This document shows, one piece after another, positions 1 to 10,470 of a stretch of DNA of 51,787 bases. This DNA is from Lachnospiraceae bacterium (lineage in GTDB: Bacteria; Bacillota; Clostridia; Lachnospirales; Lachnospiraceae): assembly GCA_017625255.1 (NCBI GenBank), contig JAGALK010000063.1:1-51787 (forward strand), written 5' to 3'. A program made the position numbers and the translations under genes. A model generated the notes under the pieces. The model was not told the origin of the DNA, did not search any database, and saw only the letters and a program-made list of their open reading frames with translations. How positions within the stretch are numbered: position 1 is the first letter of the stretch; the number at the start of each line of letters is the position of its first letter.

Positions 1-91
1 ACATGTGTGAAGTGGCGCCATCCTACACATGAGGGTTTAATAAATGCTATTCCATATTTCACTTAACCAGATATAACATTCACAACTTCCC

Positions 92-376
92 ATGTATCAT
101 TTCCACAATGTAGATTGCATATAGGGTAGGTATAGGTGTGGACAGATGACTTTGGAAGGGTGTTAGATTTGCTTAATATTCTAAAGGATACCAGCGGAAA
201 ATTGCCACGGATGGCAATTTTAGGCGAAACCGCCATGGAAGGCGGTTTGAGCCGACGCATCCGTTACCAATATCTGTCATAAGAATATTTAGCAAATCTT
301 ACACCCGTACAACGGAATCTGTCCACACCTATACCTACCCTATATGCCGCCACTACATAGCAAAAAAATGATACAT
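92..376. repeat. Large imperfect palindrome with two central hairpins
   Basis: The core is a perfect 31-bp inverted repeat, 117-147 against 317-347. Complementarity continues inward as a 25-bp arm pair with two mismatches (158-182 / 282-306) and outward as ATGTAG/CTACAT (108-113 / 353-358) and ATGTATCATT/AATGATACAT (92-101 / 367-376). Two tight hairpins sit in the centre: 198-207/212-221 (stem ending TTGCCA, loop CGGA) and 227-234/241-248 (AAACCGCC, 6-nt loop). No target-site duplication is obvious. It lies downstream of the permease gene and could be a MITE-like element or a very long RNA hairpin. A leftward open frame through it (63-260) has no ribosome binding site and is probably not a gene. 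I see nothing further in 1-91 or 377-442. Confidence 0.8.
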
Positions 377-442
377 TTCACCACACAAAAAGTGTTATGT
401 CGTCCGTCCTTGGTGAAGTTACTCCGCAGTGTACACCGGAAT

Positions 443-1384
443 CTACAAAAACATACACACCAACGGAATCGTCACAATCGACGCCAATGTACTCAACACA
501 ATTCCATTCGTACAACAGATTTCATCCGCACCACTTTCTTTTACAATCAAGGTCACAATACTTCCCACCGGCATTGCAAGCTGCAAAGCAAATACACCAA
601 ATACCACTGGGTCAACCGGAAGTCTTTTTAGCAACAATATCATTCCAATTGGTAATACCACCATCTTTAAAATAGTAAATATATATGCCTCTACATTAGT
701 AAAAATATTCTTCAAATCTGCTCTGGCAATGGATGCGCCAATTAAGATCATGGATAATGGTATCGTAGCATTTCCCATATAATCACAGAAAGTCATTACT
801 GCTGTTGGTACTGGCATTTGAAATACAAAAATCACTACTGCCAAAACAGATGCAATTACACCCGGATTTATCATTCTCTTCCACTGTCCGCCCTGCTTTT
901 CTTTCGGCATACAGCCACCATCAATCGCCGCTTTTCCTGCCAGCAAAAGTCCATAGGTATATAAAAGCAGATTATATCCTAGCATATAAAAGACAATATA
1001 AATCATACTTTCTGTTCCAAATATACTGGTAATCACAGGAATCCCCATAAATCCTACATTGGGAAATAATGTCATTAGACGATATATCTTTCTTTGCGCC
1101 TTTATAGGACGAATAATTAACACCAATACAATCCCAAATACAATCATAAACAGATAGAAAAAAATCACAAATCCAACATTTTGCAAGAGAAGCTGACTTG
1201 TTCCACCGGAGCTTTTTCCCATAACTCCATATATGACCAAAATCGGATTAAAAATATTCACAACGATTTTAGATAAATGCTGATAAGTCACCTCTGAAAG
1301 CCATTCTTTTTTCCAGACAAAATATCCCACCAGCATCATGGCCAAAAGCATCAGCATCTGGGATAAAATAATTTGTACATTCAT
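443..1384 (-). CDS. AEC family (auxin efflux carrier-type) permease
   Basis: The product is an integral membrane transporter of about 313 residues, almost entirely hydrophobic. It shows the two-bundle AEC pattern of roughly ten membrane segments, with the typical central FPNVGFMGIP motif (FxNxGFxGxP) and a later NATIPLSMILIG segment. Family members export organic acids, amino acids or auxin-like anions; the substrate cannot be read from sequence. The open frame reaches a GTG at 1393, but the ATG at 1384 is preferred because AAAGTGAG lies at a better distance from it. The ribosome binding site is weak in either case. The gene stands alone, and its 3' end abuts the large palindrome. Confidence 0.85.
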   Translation of the reverse strand: MNVQIILSQMLMLLAMMLVGYFVWKKEWLSEVTYQHLSKIVVNIFNPILVIYGVMGKSSGGTSQLLLQNVGFVIFFYLFMIVFGIVLVLIIRPIKAQRKIYRLMTLFPNVGFMGIPVITSIFGTESMIYIVFYMLGYNLLLYTYGLLLAGKAAIDGGCMPKEKQGGQWKRMINPGVIASVLAVVIFVFQMPVPTAVMTFCDYMGNATIPLSMILIGASIARADLKNIFTNVEAYIFTILKMVVLPIGMILLLKRLPVDPVVFGVFALQLAMPVGSIVTLIVKESGADEICCTNGIVLSTLASIVTIPLVCMFL

Positions 1385-1470
1385 ACTTTGCACTCACTTT
1401 CTTTTTGGGGTAAATTTCTGTCACATGGATGATTCCAAATAAGATTTTTGCCTATATTTCCTATAAAAAG

Positions 1471-1510
1471 AATCACCGGAAAAGTATAAAAATATACATT
1501 TCCAGTGATT
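1471..1510 (-). terminator. Rho-independent terminator after the DUF4956 gene
   Basis: Arms AATCACCGGAAA (1471-1482) and TTTCCAGTGATT (1499-1510) pair with one mismatch. On the minus strand the stem is followed by CTTTTTAT, so it fits termination of the VTC-DUF4956 operon. Confidence 0.75.
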
Positions 1511-1537
1511 CAGTCTAGCACATATGCGAATTCTTGT

Positions 1538-2212
1538 CTACAATTCTTCTTTACCGGAAGGAATCCTTCCGCACACAATCGTTAAATTTCCATTTCTTAC
1601 CCGAAGCTCATCTATAAAGGCTTTTTCGGATTCCTCATTTTTTAATTCTATTTCATATCTTAATTCATAAAGACTGCCCATATTAACAGTTTTCACAGAA
1701 AGCAAGGTCGCTTTTTTTGTATAGGTCTCAAAAATATCATCGAAAATTCCATAATAATCCAGATTTTCCGGTATGGTAATTTTTAAGCTTTTATAAATAG
1801 ATTTTGGCACACCAAAGGGAATGGTAACCAGAATAATGGTCGCTGTACCCACGAGTACAAGCAGTAATGCCCCAATGCCTATATATCCCATACCACCTGC
1901 CAGGCCAAGTGCCATCCCAAAGAAAAGACTGCCGATTTCCCTTGCATTTCCGGGTGCTGAACGGAAACGCACCAGACTAAATGCACCCATAACAGCCACA
2001 CCGGTTCCTAAATTGCCATTTACCAGCATAATGATTGTCTGGACAATAACCGGAAGCAAGGTTAGTGTCAAAATAAAATTCTTGGAGTATTGATTTCTAT
2101 ACATATGTATTCCTGCAAGGACTAATCCAAATAAAAGCATCGCTCCTGTACATATCAAAAAACTTTCTATTGTCAAAACTGTTTCCTCTGTTGTCAAAAT
2201 ACTATTTAGCAT
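1538..2212 (-). CDS. DUF4956 membrane protein
   Basis: A 224-residue protein with about four membrane segments in the first 140 residues and a soluble C-terminal domain. The conserved loop SLVRFRSAPGNAREIGSLF between segments is the family hallmark. DUF4956 proteins typically sit beside VTC-type polyphosphate polymerases and may form the membrane partner of that enzyme; that role is inferred from gene context. The ATG overlaps the stop of the upstream VTC gene as ATGCTAA, and GGAGG lies 6-7 nt upstream, so the two are translationally coupled. A hairpin terminator follows. Confidence 0.88.
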   Translation of the reverse strand: MLNSILTTEETVLTIESFLICTGAMLLFGLVLAGIHMYRNQYSKNFILTLTLLPVIVQTIIMLVNGNLGTGVAVMGAFSLVRFRSAPGNAREIGSLFFGMALGLAGGMGYIGIGALLLVLVGTATIILVTIPFGVPKSIYKSLKITIPENLDYYGIFDDIFETYTKKATLLSVKTVNMGSLYELRYEIELKNEESEKAFIDELRVRNGNLTIVCGRIPSGKEEL

Positions 2213-2961
2213 AGCACCCTCCTATAATTTTTATACCAAAGTGCCGTATTTGTTTTGGTATTATAAAGCATCTGCGGTATAATATATTTTTTATAATATG
2301 TCCCATATTTAGAATAAGAAAATGGAAAAATTTCGTTTTCTGACAGCGCCTTACTGAGCCATAAAGGCATCGTACCCGGAATTTTTATTTCCATTATAGA
2401 CTCCGATTCTTCCAGTAAAGGAGTGCCAAAACTGCCTTCCCGCAAATCCAATTTTTCCTCCCGGCAAAGGATATTTTCATCAAAGGTTATGCGCAAATCT
2501 GCCTGTTCTTTGCCATAATATGCCCTTCTTTCATAGGATAAATAAACTGCCGGATGAACCTTATACTTTTGTATGGCATAGTCTAATTCCTTTGGAATTT
2601 GTCCCTTTTGTTCTAATTCTTTTCCTTCATATAAATAGTCCATTGCCTGTTTTAAAGGCATTGCTATACGGCGTTTATATACAATCCCGTCAAACTTCTT
2701 TTTTAGCTCTAAAAATACTGTATCCGAATCTGTTGGCACACCATAGCTTCTAAGTCTTAGCTTTTCCTTATAAACCGGTTTTTCAATGGATTCTCGAATC
2801 AATGCAAAATTTTCTGTATCCAGATAGATATTGCAAATTGTATGCTTTCCATATTCATCTAACTGCATATGTTCTTCTATTATCGGCAACAGTTTTTGCA
2901 TTTTTTCTGCATTTAATAAATACTTTTTTTCGTATCGCTTAAATGTATCTTGTGGCTGCAT
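2206..2961 (-). CDS. VTC domain polyphosphate polymerase
   Basis: A 251-residue protein of the triphosphate-tunnel metalloenzyme fold, as in the catalytic domain of yeast Vtc4, which makes polyphosphate from nucleotide triphosphate. Visible tunnel motifs are RYEKKY near residue 9, the basic strand KEKLRLRSYG near 70, FLELKKKFDGIVYKRR near 85-100, and the acidic pair in IMEIKIPG near 190. It has no membrane segment of its own, and the next gene encodes a membrane DUF4956 protein overlapping its stop by 7 bp. AAGGAGAAGGAG precedes the ATG. It is divergent from the beta-galactosidase gene across a 170-bp spacer. Confident on family; activity is inferred. Confidence 0.88.
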   Translation of the reverse strand: MQPQDTFKRYEKKYLLNAEKMQKLLPIIEEHMQLDEYGKHTICNIYLDTENFALIRESIEKPVYKEKLRLRSYGVPTDSDTVFLELKKKFDGIVYKRRIAMPLKQAMDYLYEGKELEQKGQIPKELDYAIQKYKVHPAVYLSYERRAYYGKEQADLRITFDENILCREEKLDLREGSFGTPLLEESESIMEIKIPGTMPLWLSKALSENEIFPFSYSKYGTYYKKYIIPQMLYNTKTNTALWYKNYRRVLC

Positions 2962-3063
2962 TTTTCTCTCCTTCTCCTTTTATAATTTTAATCCCCGCAA
3001 ACTGTGTTATTGTAACAACGCTATGTGATGGCTGTATGAATATTTTCAAAAAATATTTACTGC

Positions 3064-3092
3064 TTGTATATCCCTTTTTCTGATAGTAAAAT
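3064..3092 (+). promoter_or_regulatory. lacZ: Promoter for the beta-galactosidase gene
   Basis: TTGTAT (3064-3069), a 17-nt spacer and TAAAAT (3087-3092) form a good vegetative sigma-A type promoter about 30 nt before a strong AGGAGGAG ribosome binding site at 3121-3128. No convincing operator dyad or cre box was seen. Confidence 0.65.
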
Positions 3093-3122
3093 ACTACTAG
3101 ATAACATTCTATTTGTTTATAG

Positions 3123-6290
<3,168 letters not shown>

Positions 6291-6300
6291 ATTTATAAAA

Positions 6301-6333
6301 TTGGCGGTCATGTTCAAATGAAATGACCGCCAA
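6301..6333. terminator. Bidirectional terminator between lacZ and the DUF3232 gene
   Basis: A perfect 10-bp stem TTGGCGGTCA / TGACCGCCAA (6301-6310, 6324-6333) lies between two convergent genes. The minus-strand exit is TTTTATAAATTT and the plus-strand exit TGATTATTT, so it works best leftward. Confidence 0.75.
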
Positions 6334-6403
6334 TGATTATTTGCCATAGCAATTACATTTGCAGGGATATCGGCAACGGTAGGCTTATAATCGTTCTATA
6401 TTT

Positions 6404-6805
6404 TTATCTCGCATTTATACTGTTAATAAACACCAGATAGCAGGCAAAATCGCCGATAGTTTTTCTGGCATATTTGTCTGCTTCTTCATCGCCTAGAGCT
6501 TCGCGCCACTTCACTTCCTTGCCCTGCATTTTCAAATATCTTGCAAGCATATTGAATTTTACAATCACAGAATTATGGCAGGCACTTCTGCTAGAATCTC
6601 TCTCCATCTTTGTAGCTTTATCCCATAACAGCCAGTTTGCACGAAAATTAGCATATTTTGTAGCTGTCTGAATGATTTCTTCGTAGATTTCCTCTGCATC
6701 TGTATCCTCGCCAATTTCGGCAAGCATCTGCTGGTGAATGTTTTGCATATTTTCAATGGTCAGGCTTTTTGGGGTGGTTAAATATTCTTCATAGGTTGTC
6801 TGCAT
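6404..6805 (-). CDS. DUF3232-like protein
   Basis: A 133-residue soluble, mostly helical protein. The C-terminal stretch NSVIVKFNMLARYLKMQGKE, then WREALGD, then KTIGDFACYLVFI resembles the DUF3232 family of Firmicutes (from memory, moderate confidence). No function is known for that family. The start is ATG 6805 with GGAGG about 10 nt upstream. It stands alone, divergent from the paralogue pair to its right and convergent with lacZ. Confidence 0.6.
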   Translation of the reverse strand: MQTTYEEYLTTPKSLTIENMQNIHQQMLAEIGEDTDAEEIYEEIIQTATKYANFRANWLLWDKATKMERDSSRSACHNSVIVKFNMLARYLKMQGKEVKWREALGDEEADKYARKTIGDFACYLVFINSINAR

Positions 6806-6950
6806 AGGGATACCTCCATTTTTATCTAATAATCGTGTGTTTCTCTGTTTATTTTTACATGTTTCATATTTTTTTTCAAGCTCAAGACAACTTCTGTCTT
6901 TCCAACCATTTATACTGTTCCCATATATTCAAATGAAAAGGAGATATTCT

Positions 6951-7724
6951 ATGATGCAAACAACAAACACCAAAAAAACACTCTCTCCACTAGCCAATGC
7001 ATTGCACGAAAGGTTTCAATCCGAATTACTAAATGAAATCTTAACCGGTAAACGATCTTTTAATTATACTGTACCTACTATAGATCTAGGTGATTACAAA
7101 ACTTATACATCCTTATCAACCTGTAAAACCGCTATACGAGAATGTATTGAACCAAAATATCACCAAGCCTGTGCATTTTTTTCTCCGGATAATCCTGCCA
7201 GTACTGCTGCAGATGTTGCCACATATTATAGCAAAATTCTTAACCAAAGTATTTCGCCTATCTTAGCCGCTTTATATATTTTTTGCCAACAAAGGCAACA
7301 ACTACAAGCATACGAAGAACTTGTTGCATTAATCAAAAATAGCGACACCTATTTTATTCATGTATTTACGAACCACCTTGCAAACAATCCTCAAGCTTAT
7401 TGTTTACCTGCATTGGACTACTTTTTAGATATAGTTCCTATAGAAGAATTTGAAAAAACATCTCCTTGGGACATTTTTACATTCTGTTTCAAGCGCAAAA
7501 AATCTTCTACTGTATTTGAATTGGATGATTTGGATATTTGCAGAGCTATTGAAAAAATAAACTCCCACATGATTAAATGTCATGCCACTTTTCGTGTGCA
7601 GGTTTTGCCAATTTATAAAAACTATATTGAAAAAATCGAATCTCTTGTAGATTCTATCAGTACTGGTTTACCTGAATTTTTTTCCGATGAAAAATTGACG
7701 GACTATTTAAAACGAGTTGCATAA
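6951..7724 (+). CDS. Unknown protein, paralogue of the next gene
   Basis: Not recognised. With the start at ATG 6951 (AAAAGGAG 8 nt upstream) it is 257 residues. The open frame extends 38 codons further left, but that extension is hydrophobic low-complexity and overlaps the promoter region, so I reject it. The protein is soluble and predicted mostly helical. It aligns end to end with the next gene: LSPLANAL near the start, YYSKILNQ in the middle, then CLPALDYFLDIVPIE, and LPIYKNYIEKIE plus DYLKRVA at the end. It carries an extra acidic segment around residues 170-185 that the paralogue lacks. The tandem pair probably arose by duplication. Confidence 0.7.
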   Translation: MMQTTNTKKTLSPLANALHERFQSELLNEILTGKRSFNYTVPTIDLGDYKTYTSLSTCKTAIRECIEPKYHQACAFFSPDNPASTAADVATYYSKILNQSISPILAALYIFCQQRQQLQAYEELVALIKNSDTYFIHVFTNHLANNPQAYCLPALDYFLDIVPIEEFEKTSPWDIFTFCFKRKKSSTVFELDDLDICRAIEKINSHMIKCHATFRVQVLPIYKNYIEKIESLVDSISTGLPEFFSDEKLTDYLKRVA

Positions 7725-7753
7725 AAACATTCTAAAAAGCGAGGTATACAGTT

Positions 7754-8443
7754 ATGAATACACACATTTTTTCTCCCCTTTTTTCTTCTTTGGCAGAAGC
7801 ATATACAACCAGATTAAAGACAGATGTTCTCTGCTCAAAGCCTTTTCTTTTGATGCCAGATAATAACTTTGCTGCCATATCTGACAGCCTTAGTAATCAC
7901 CCTGTTGACCTTTACAAACAGCTTGAAATGATGTATCAATATACCTGTAACTATTTTTCATCAGACAGCCCTGATTCCATGCTCCGTGAAGCTGTAAAGT
8001 ATTATACACAGCTTCTAAATCAACCATTTCTTTGCACTTTAAAACCATTAAAAAAATTGTGTCAAATGAAACAACAGGAAGCGGTTTATGTAGAAATCTA
8101 CTCCTTATTATACAACTGTAAAACTTATTTTTTGACTGAATTTAGCAAAGAATTTGAAGCTAACAAAGGATATTATATATTGCCGCAATTAAATAATTTT
8201 TTACAGAAGATTCCTGTAGAAACATCTCAAATTCATACTGCCTATTTTTATCAAATACTACAGGAGATTGAAGGGATAGCAAACGAAAAACGCATAGTTT
8301 TCTATCGACAGATTCATCCGTTTTATGAACAATATGTAAAAGAAATAACTGCCTGCATTCACTTGCTAGATAACAATCTTCCTACTGCTTTTTACGGTGA
8401 ATCCATACCAACATATTTAAAAAGAATTGTTCAAACTGCATAG
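7754..8443 (+). CDS. Unknown protein, paralogue of the previous gene
   Basis: Not recognised; 229 residues, soluble, helical. It begins 29 bp after its paralogue, with GCGAGGT about 8 nt before the ATG. Matching blocks are FSPLFSSL, YYTQLLNQ, YILPQLNNFLQKIPVE, IHPFYEQYVKEIT and TYLKRIV, in the same order and spacing as the first copy. No catalytic motif, signal peptide or membrane segment is visible. The pair forms a two-gene unit ending at a very strong hairpin terminator. Confidence 0.72.
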   Translation: MNTHIFSPLFSSLAEAYTTRLKTDVLCSKPFLLMPDNNFAAISDSLSNHPVDLYKQLEMMYQYTCNYFSSDSPDSMLREAVKYYTQLLNQPFLCTLKPLKKLCQMKQQEAVYVEIYSLLYNCKTYFLTEFSKEFEANKGYYILPQLNNFLQKIPVETSQIHTAYFYQILQEIEGIANEKRIVFYRQIHPFYEQYVKEITACIHLLDNNLPTAFYGESIPTYLKRIVQTA

Positions 8444-8447
8444 AACA

Positions 8448-8495
8448 AAAAATTGCCCAAAGAATCTCTAACCTCAGATTCTTTGGGCAATTTTT
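8448..8495. terminator. Strong bidirectional terminator
   Basis: A perfect 20-bp stem (8448-8467 and 8476-8495) has an 8-nt loop, with A-tract and T-tract at either end. It separates the rightward paralogue pair from the leftward gene ending at 8507 and serves both. Confidence 0.9.
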
Positions 8496-8506
8496 ATCCA
8501 TATATT

Positions 8507-9034
8507 CTACTTTTTCGTTTCCAAATATAATTTCTGTGTTCTTCCTGATTTTACACTTATTACTCCGGGTTTCTTTTTAAATTTGTATTTTTTCAGGTAT
8601 CGTATGGCATTCTTTACTTCTTTTTCTGTAATCCCTTCCTGCTCTAACATTATCGCAACCTCCGTTGCTAAAATGCCTGGATTACCCAGTACTTTTTCTC
8701 TGACTTTCTCTGCAATATGTTTTCCTCTCCAAGATTCTATTGGCTTTTTTCCTGCTTGTTTTGCTAACGCATTATAGACATCTTTATCGTTATCGCACTT
8801 TTGAATTAATATCTTTATGTAATGAGGACATGGTCCATGTATACCGCTATGACCTATCTCACCTTCAATAATCTGGTCGCAATATATGTAGCCATATAAC
8901 CCCCATACTCCAGTATATTTTTGTGCTCCTCCACTGACCATATCCCATCTCAAATTCACAATATTGTCAGCTAAAACTTTTCCTTTGAGATAATCTCCCA
9001 TCTGACGAACTACCCATGCATATGTTTCGTTCAC
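8507..9034 (-). CDS. Unknown protein with a wHTH-like C terminus
   Basis: Not recognised. I place the start at GTG 9034 (protein VNETYAWVVRQ..., 175 residues) because AAGGAG lies 6 nt upstream; the longer open frame from 9079 would start inside a hairpin. The N-terminal half contains a Trp/Tyr/Gly-rich segment and a Cys/His cluster, HSGIHGPCPHY, that could bind a metal. The C-terminal 60 residues (GILATEVAIMLEQEG onward, then KNAIRYLKKYKFKKK) read like a winged helix with a basic wing. It is the last gene of the leftward run 10346-8507. Function is not assignable. Confidence 0.65.
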   Translation of the reverse strand: MNETYAWVVRQMGDYLKGKVLADNIVNLRWDMVSGGAQKYTGVWGLYGYIYCDQIIEGEIGHSGIHGPCPHYIKILIQKCDNDKDVYNALAKQAGKKPIESWRGKHIAEKVREKVLGNPGILATEVAIMLEQEGITEKEVKNAIRYLKKYKFKKKPGVISVKSGRTQKLYLETKK

Positions 9035-9052
9035 AGTTTTCTCCTTCCTTAT

Positions 9053-9092
9053 ATTTAGAAATCTGGTGCACGCATACACCAGATTCCTAAAT
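9053..9092 (-). promoter_or_regulatory. Leader hairpin just upstream of the 9034 gene
   Basis: A 16-bp stem with one mismatch (9053-9068 / 9077-9092, AATCTGGTG / CACCAGATT core) lies between the 51-residue miniprotein gene and the ribosome binding site of the 175-residue gene. It is not followed by a T-run, so it resembles an mRNA processing or translation-control structure more than a terminator. Confidence 0.5.
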
Positions 9093-9121
9093 ACATTTGA
9101 ATAGTTACTCTGATATTTTTA

Positions 9122-9277
9122 CTACTCATCATCCGATGGTGTTTTTGTTACAGAGTCTAATACACCATCTTCGGTGTACCATTCCGTTGTTCCGGTTTTT
9201 TCGTCATCATAGCCGTAAAAACCTTGTCCGTCAGATTCGTTTCTTTCAAATCTATCGTAATCATTTAAAAATCCCAT
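9122..9277 (-). CDS. 51-residue acidic miniprotein
   Basis: The start is ATG 9277 with AAAGGAGG at ideal distance; the longer open frame overlaps the upstream regulator and is rejected. The protein is strongly acidic and aromatic (GFYGYDDEKTGTTEWYTEDG) and ends TPSDDE. It has no signal peptide or membrane segment. It follows the small HTH gene by 43 bp. Acidic miniproteins next to a DNA-binding protein can act as DNA mimics or antirepressors, but that is only a thought from composition and context. Confidence 0.65.
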   Translation of the reverse strand: MGFLNDYDRFERNESDGQGFYGYDDEKTGTTEWYTEDGVLDSVTKTPSDDE

Positions 9278-9320
9278 GAAAAAACCTCCTTTCTTTTGTA
9301 TTTTTAGATATGTACATAGA

Positions 9321-9617
9321 CTATCTAACCTTCCTTCCCAGACAATAACTATTGCTGCTCGCATCAAAAACTAAACAGCGACCATCAGTACCAAAGACTC
9401 TCTCTTCTGCTAAAAACAGCTCAATATCCCGCAAATCGCGTTGGATGGTACGCTCTGAAACATTGTAATCTCTAGCCATGCAAGATTTTTTGATAAATCC
9501 TCCATCCAATAATTTTTTGTAAATCATTAAGAGTCTTTGATTTTTGGGCATTGAAAGTTTTGTATCCTTTCTGTCATCACTTTTAATAGCCATATTCTTC
9601 GATGCATCTTGCCTCAT
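9321..9617 (-). CDS. Small DeoR/HTH_11-type transcriptional regulator
   Basis: A 98-residue protein that is essentially a DNA-binding domain with no sensor domain. After a basic N-terminal tail comes QRLLMIYKKLLDGGFIKK, then MARDYNVSERTIQRDLRDIE, the classic helix-turn-helix of DeoR and WYL-type regulators, and a short beta tail. ATG 9617 is chosen over the adjacent ATG 9620 because GGAGG is then 6 nt upstream. The start lies inside the 3' end of the 39-residue ORF (35-bp overlap, different frame), suggesting translational coupling. Probable local regulator of the cluster; target unknown. Confidence 0.7.
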   Translation of the reverse strand: MRQDASKNMAIKSDDRKDTKLSMPKNQRLLMIYKKLLDGGFIKKSCMARDYNVSERTIQRDLRDIELFLAEERVFGTDGRCLVFDASSNSYCLGRKVR

Positions 9618-9702
9618 CATAATCCTCCAAACTCATGCTGTGACACTCATCGTCGCGATCACACCATTCTTCGTAAAATTCATAATCTTCTGGGTCAAAC
9701 AT
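9583..9702 (-). CDS. 39-residue acidic miniprotein overlapping the regulator gene
   Basis: A short ORF from ATG 9702 to TAA 9583, preceded by AGGAGAGGGGG. Its peptide is very acidic and aromatic: MFDPEDYEFYEEWCDRDDE at the start and SLEDYDEARC, CIEEYGY towards the end, with three cysteines. The ribosome binding site of the downstream HTH gene lies within this ORF, so its translation likely feeds HTH expression. The composition echoes the 51-residue miniprotein on the other side of the HTH gene. No function is known. Confidence 0.6.
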   Translation of the reverse strand: MFDPEDYEFYEEWCDRDDECHSMSLEDYDEARCIEEYGY

Positions 9703-9737
9703 AGGAAAACACCCCCTCTCCTTTAATTTTAAATTCT

Positions 9738-10346
9738 TTATTGAAACTGCATCAAAAAAGCTTGAAGCTGATCCAAATTCGCCTTCGTTTCCGGATCAAG
9801 ATATGGATATTGTCTAAAAATTTCTTGACAAATCTGCATACTTGCTACGCTCGGATAATATCCCGCCCTAAGCTCAGCCATATAGTTTTGCGGGGTTTTG
9901 GTTGACCAGACTTTCCGAAATCCTATACAACCAATTTTCTTGGCTTTTTCTAAGGAATTCTGGTTGCTCTCTTCTGGATTTCTGTTATACAATGTTATAG
10001 GACAGAAAAGCCTATCCAAATAATCCGGATTATTAAAAAATACCTGCTTCGCCAATGCAGCATATCGGCTCGAAACCAGAATGATATCATACTCATAATA
10101 GTTAGAAGCAATGTCTAACCTTGCCTTCAACATTTCTGGAAAAAATAAATTTATACCACAACAAGGATTTGCTCGTTCGAAATAAGAATACGCCGAAAGC
10201 GGATTGCCCTGAGAATAAATTTTATCTGGCAAAGCATTTTCAGTTGTCAAAAAAAATTGGGTTTTTCGATTTTGTGCATAGTTTTTTGAATAGAAATTGA
10301 TTGGGTGGTTGCATCCATTAAAAACGCGTAAATTATAATTGCTCAT
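9738..10346 (-). CDS. Unknown protein, first gene of the 10.3-8.5 kb operon
   Basis: With ATG 10346 (GGAGG 7 nt upstream) the protein has 202 residues; the longer frame to 10400 lacks a ribosome binding site. The order NGCNHPINFYS near the N terminus, then DIILVSSRYAALAKQ around the middle, then CPITLYNRN and GCIGFRKV vaguely recalls the small phage and plasmid proteins whose N terminus reads NLTPHPINI and which contain a central beta strand with V(S/T)S. That resemblance is weak and from memory. Soluble; no catalytic motif recognised. Confidence 0.6.
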   Translation of the reverse strand: MSNYNLRVFNGCNHPINFYSKNYAQNRKTQFFLTTENALPDKIYSQGNPLSAYSYFERANPCCGINLFFPEMLKARLDIASNYYEYDIILVSSRYAALAKQVFFNNPDYLDRLFCPITLYNRNPEESNQNSLEKAKKIGCIGFRKVWSTKTPQNYMAELRAGYYPSVASMQICQEIFRQYPYLDPETKANLDQLQAFLMQFQ

Positions 10347-10470
10347 TTTGTTTCCTCCGTTATGTTGAATTATTTTGTTGCTTACAAAATCATAATACAT
10401 CCAAAAAAAGCGTGTAGCACCGTGTATTTTTTTATCATCTAAATTTTTATGAGAAAGGATTCTTTATATT

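Noticed and set aside
63..260. 65-codon leftward frame through the palindrome.
   Set aside because: Its sequence is fully explained by the inverted repeats and hairpins, and there is no ribosome binding site.
6837..6950. 38-codon upstream extension of the first paralogue gene, which would look like a signal peptide.
   Set aside because: AAAAGGAG at the correct distance from ATG 6951 and the alignment with the paralogue both place the start at 6951.
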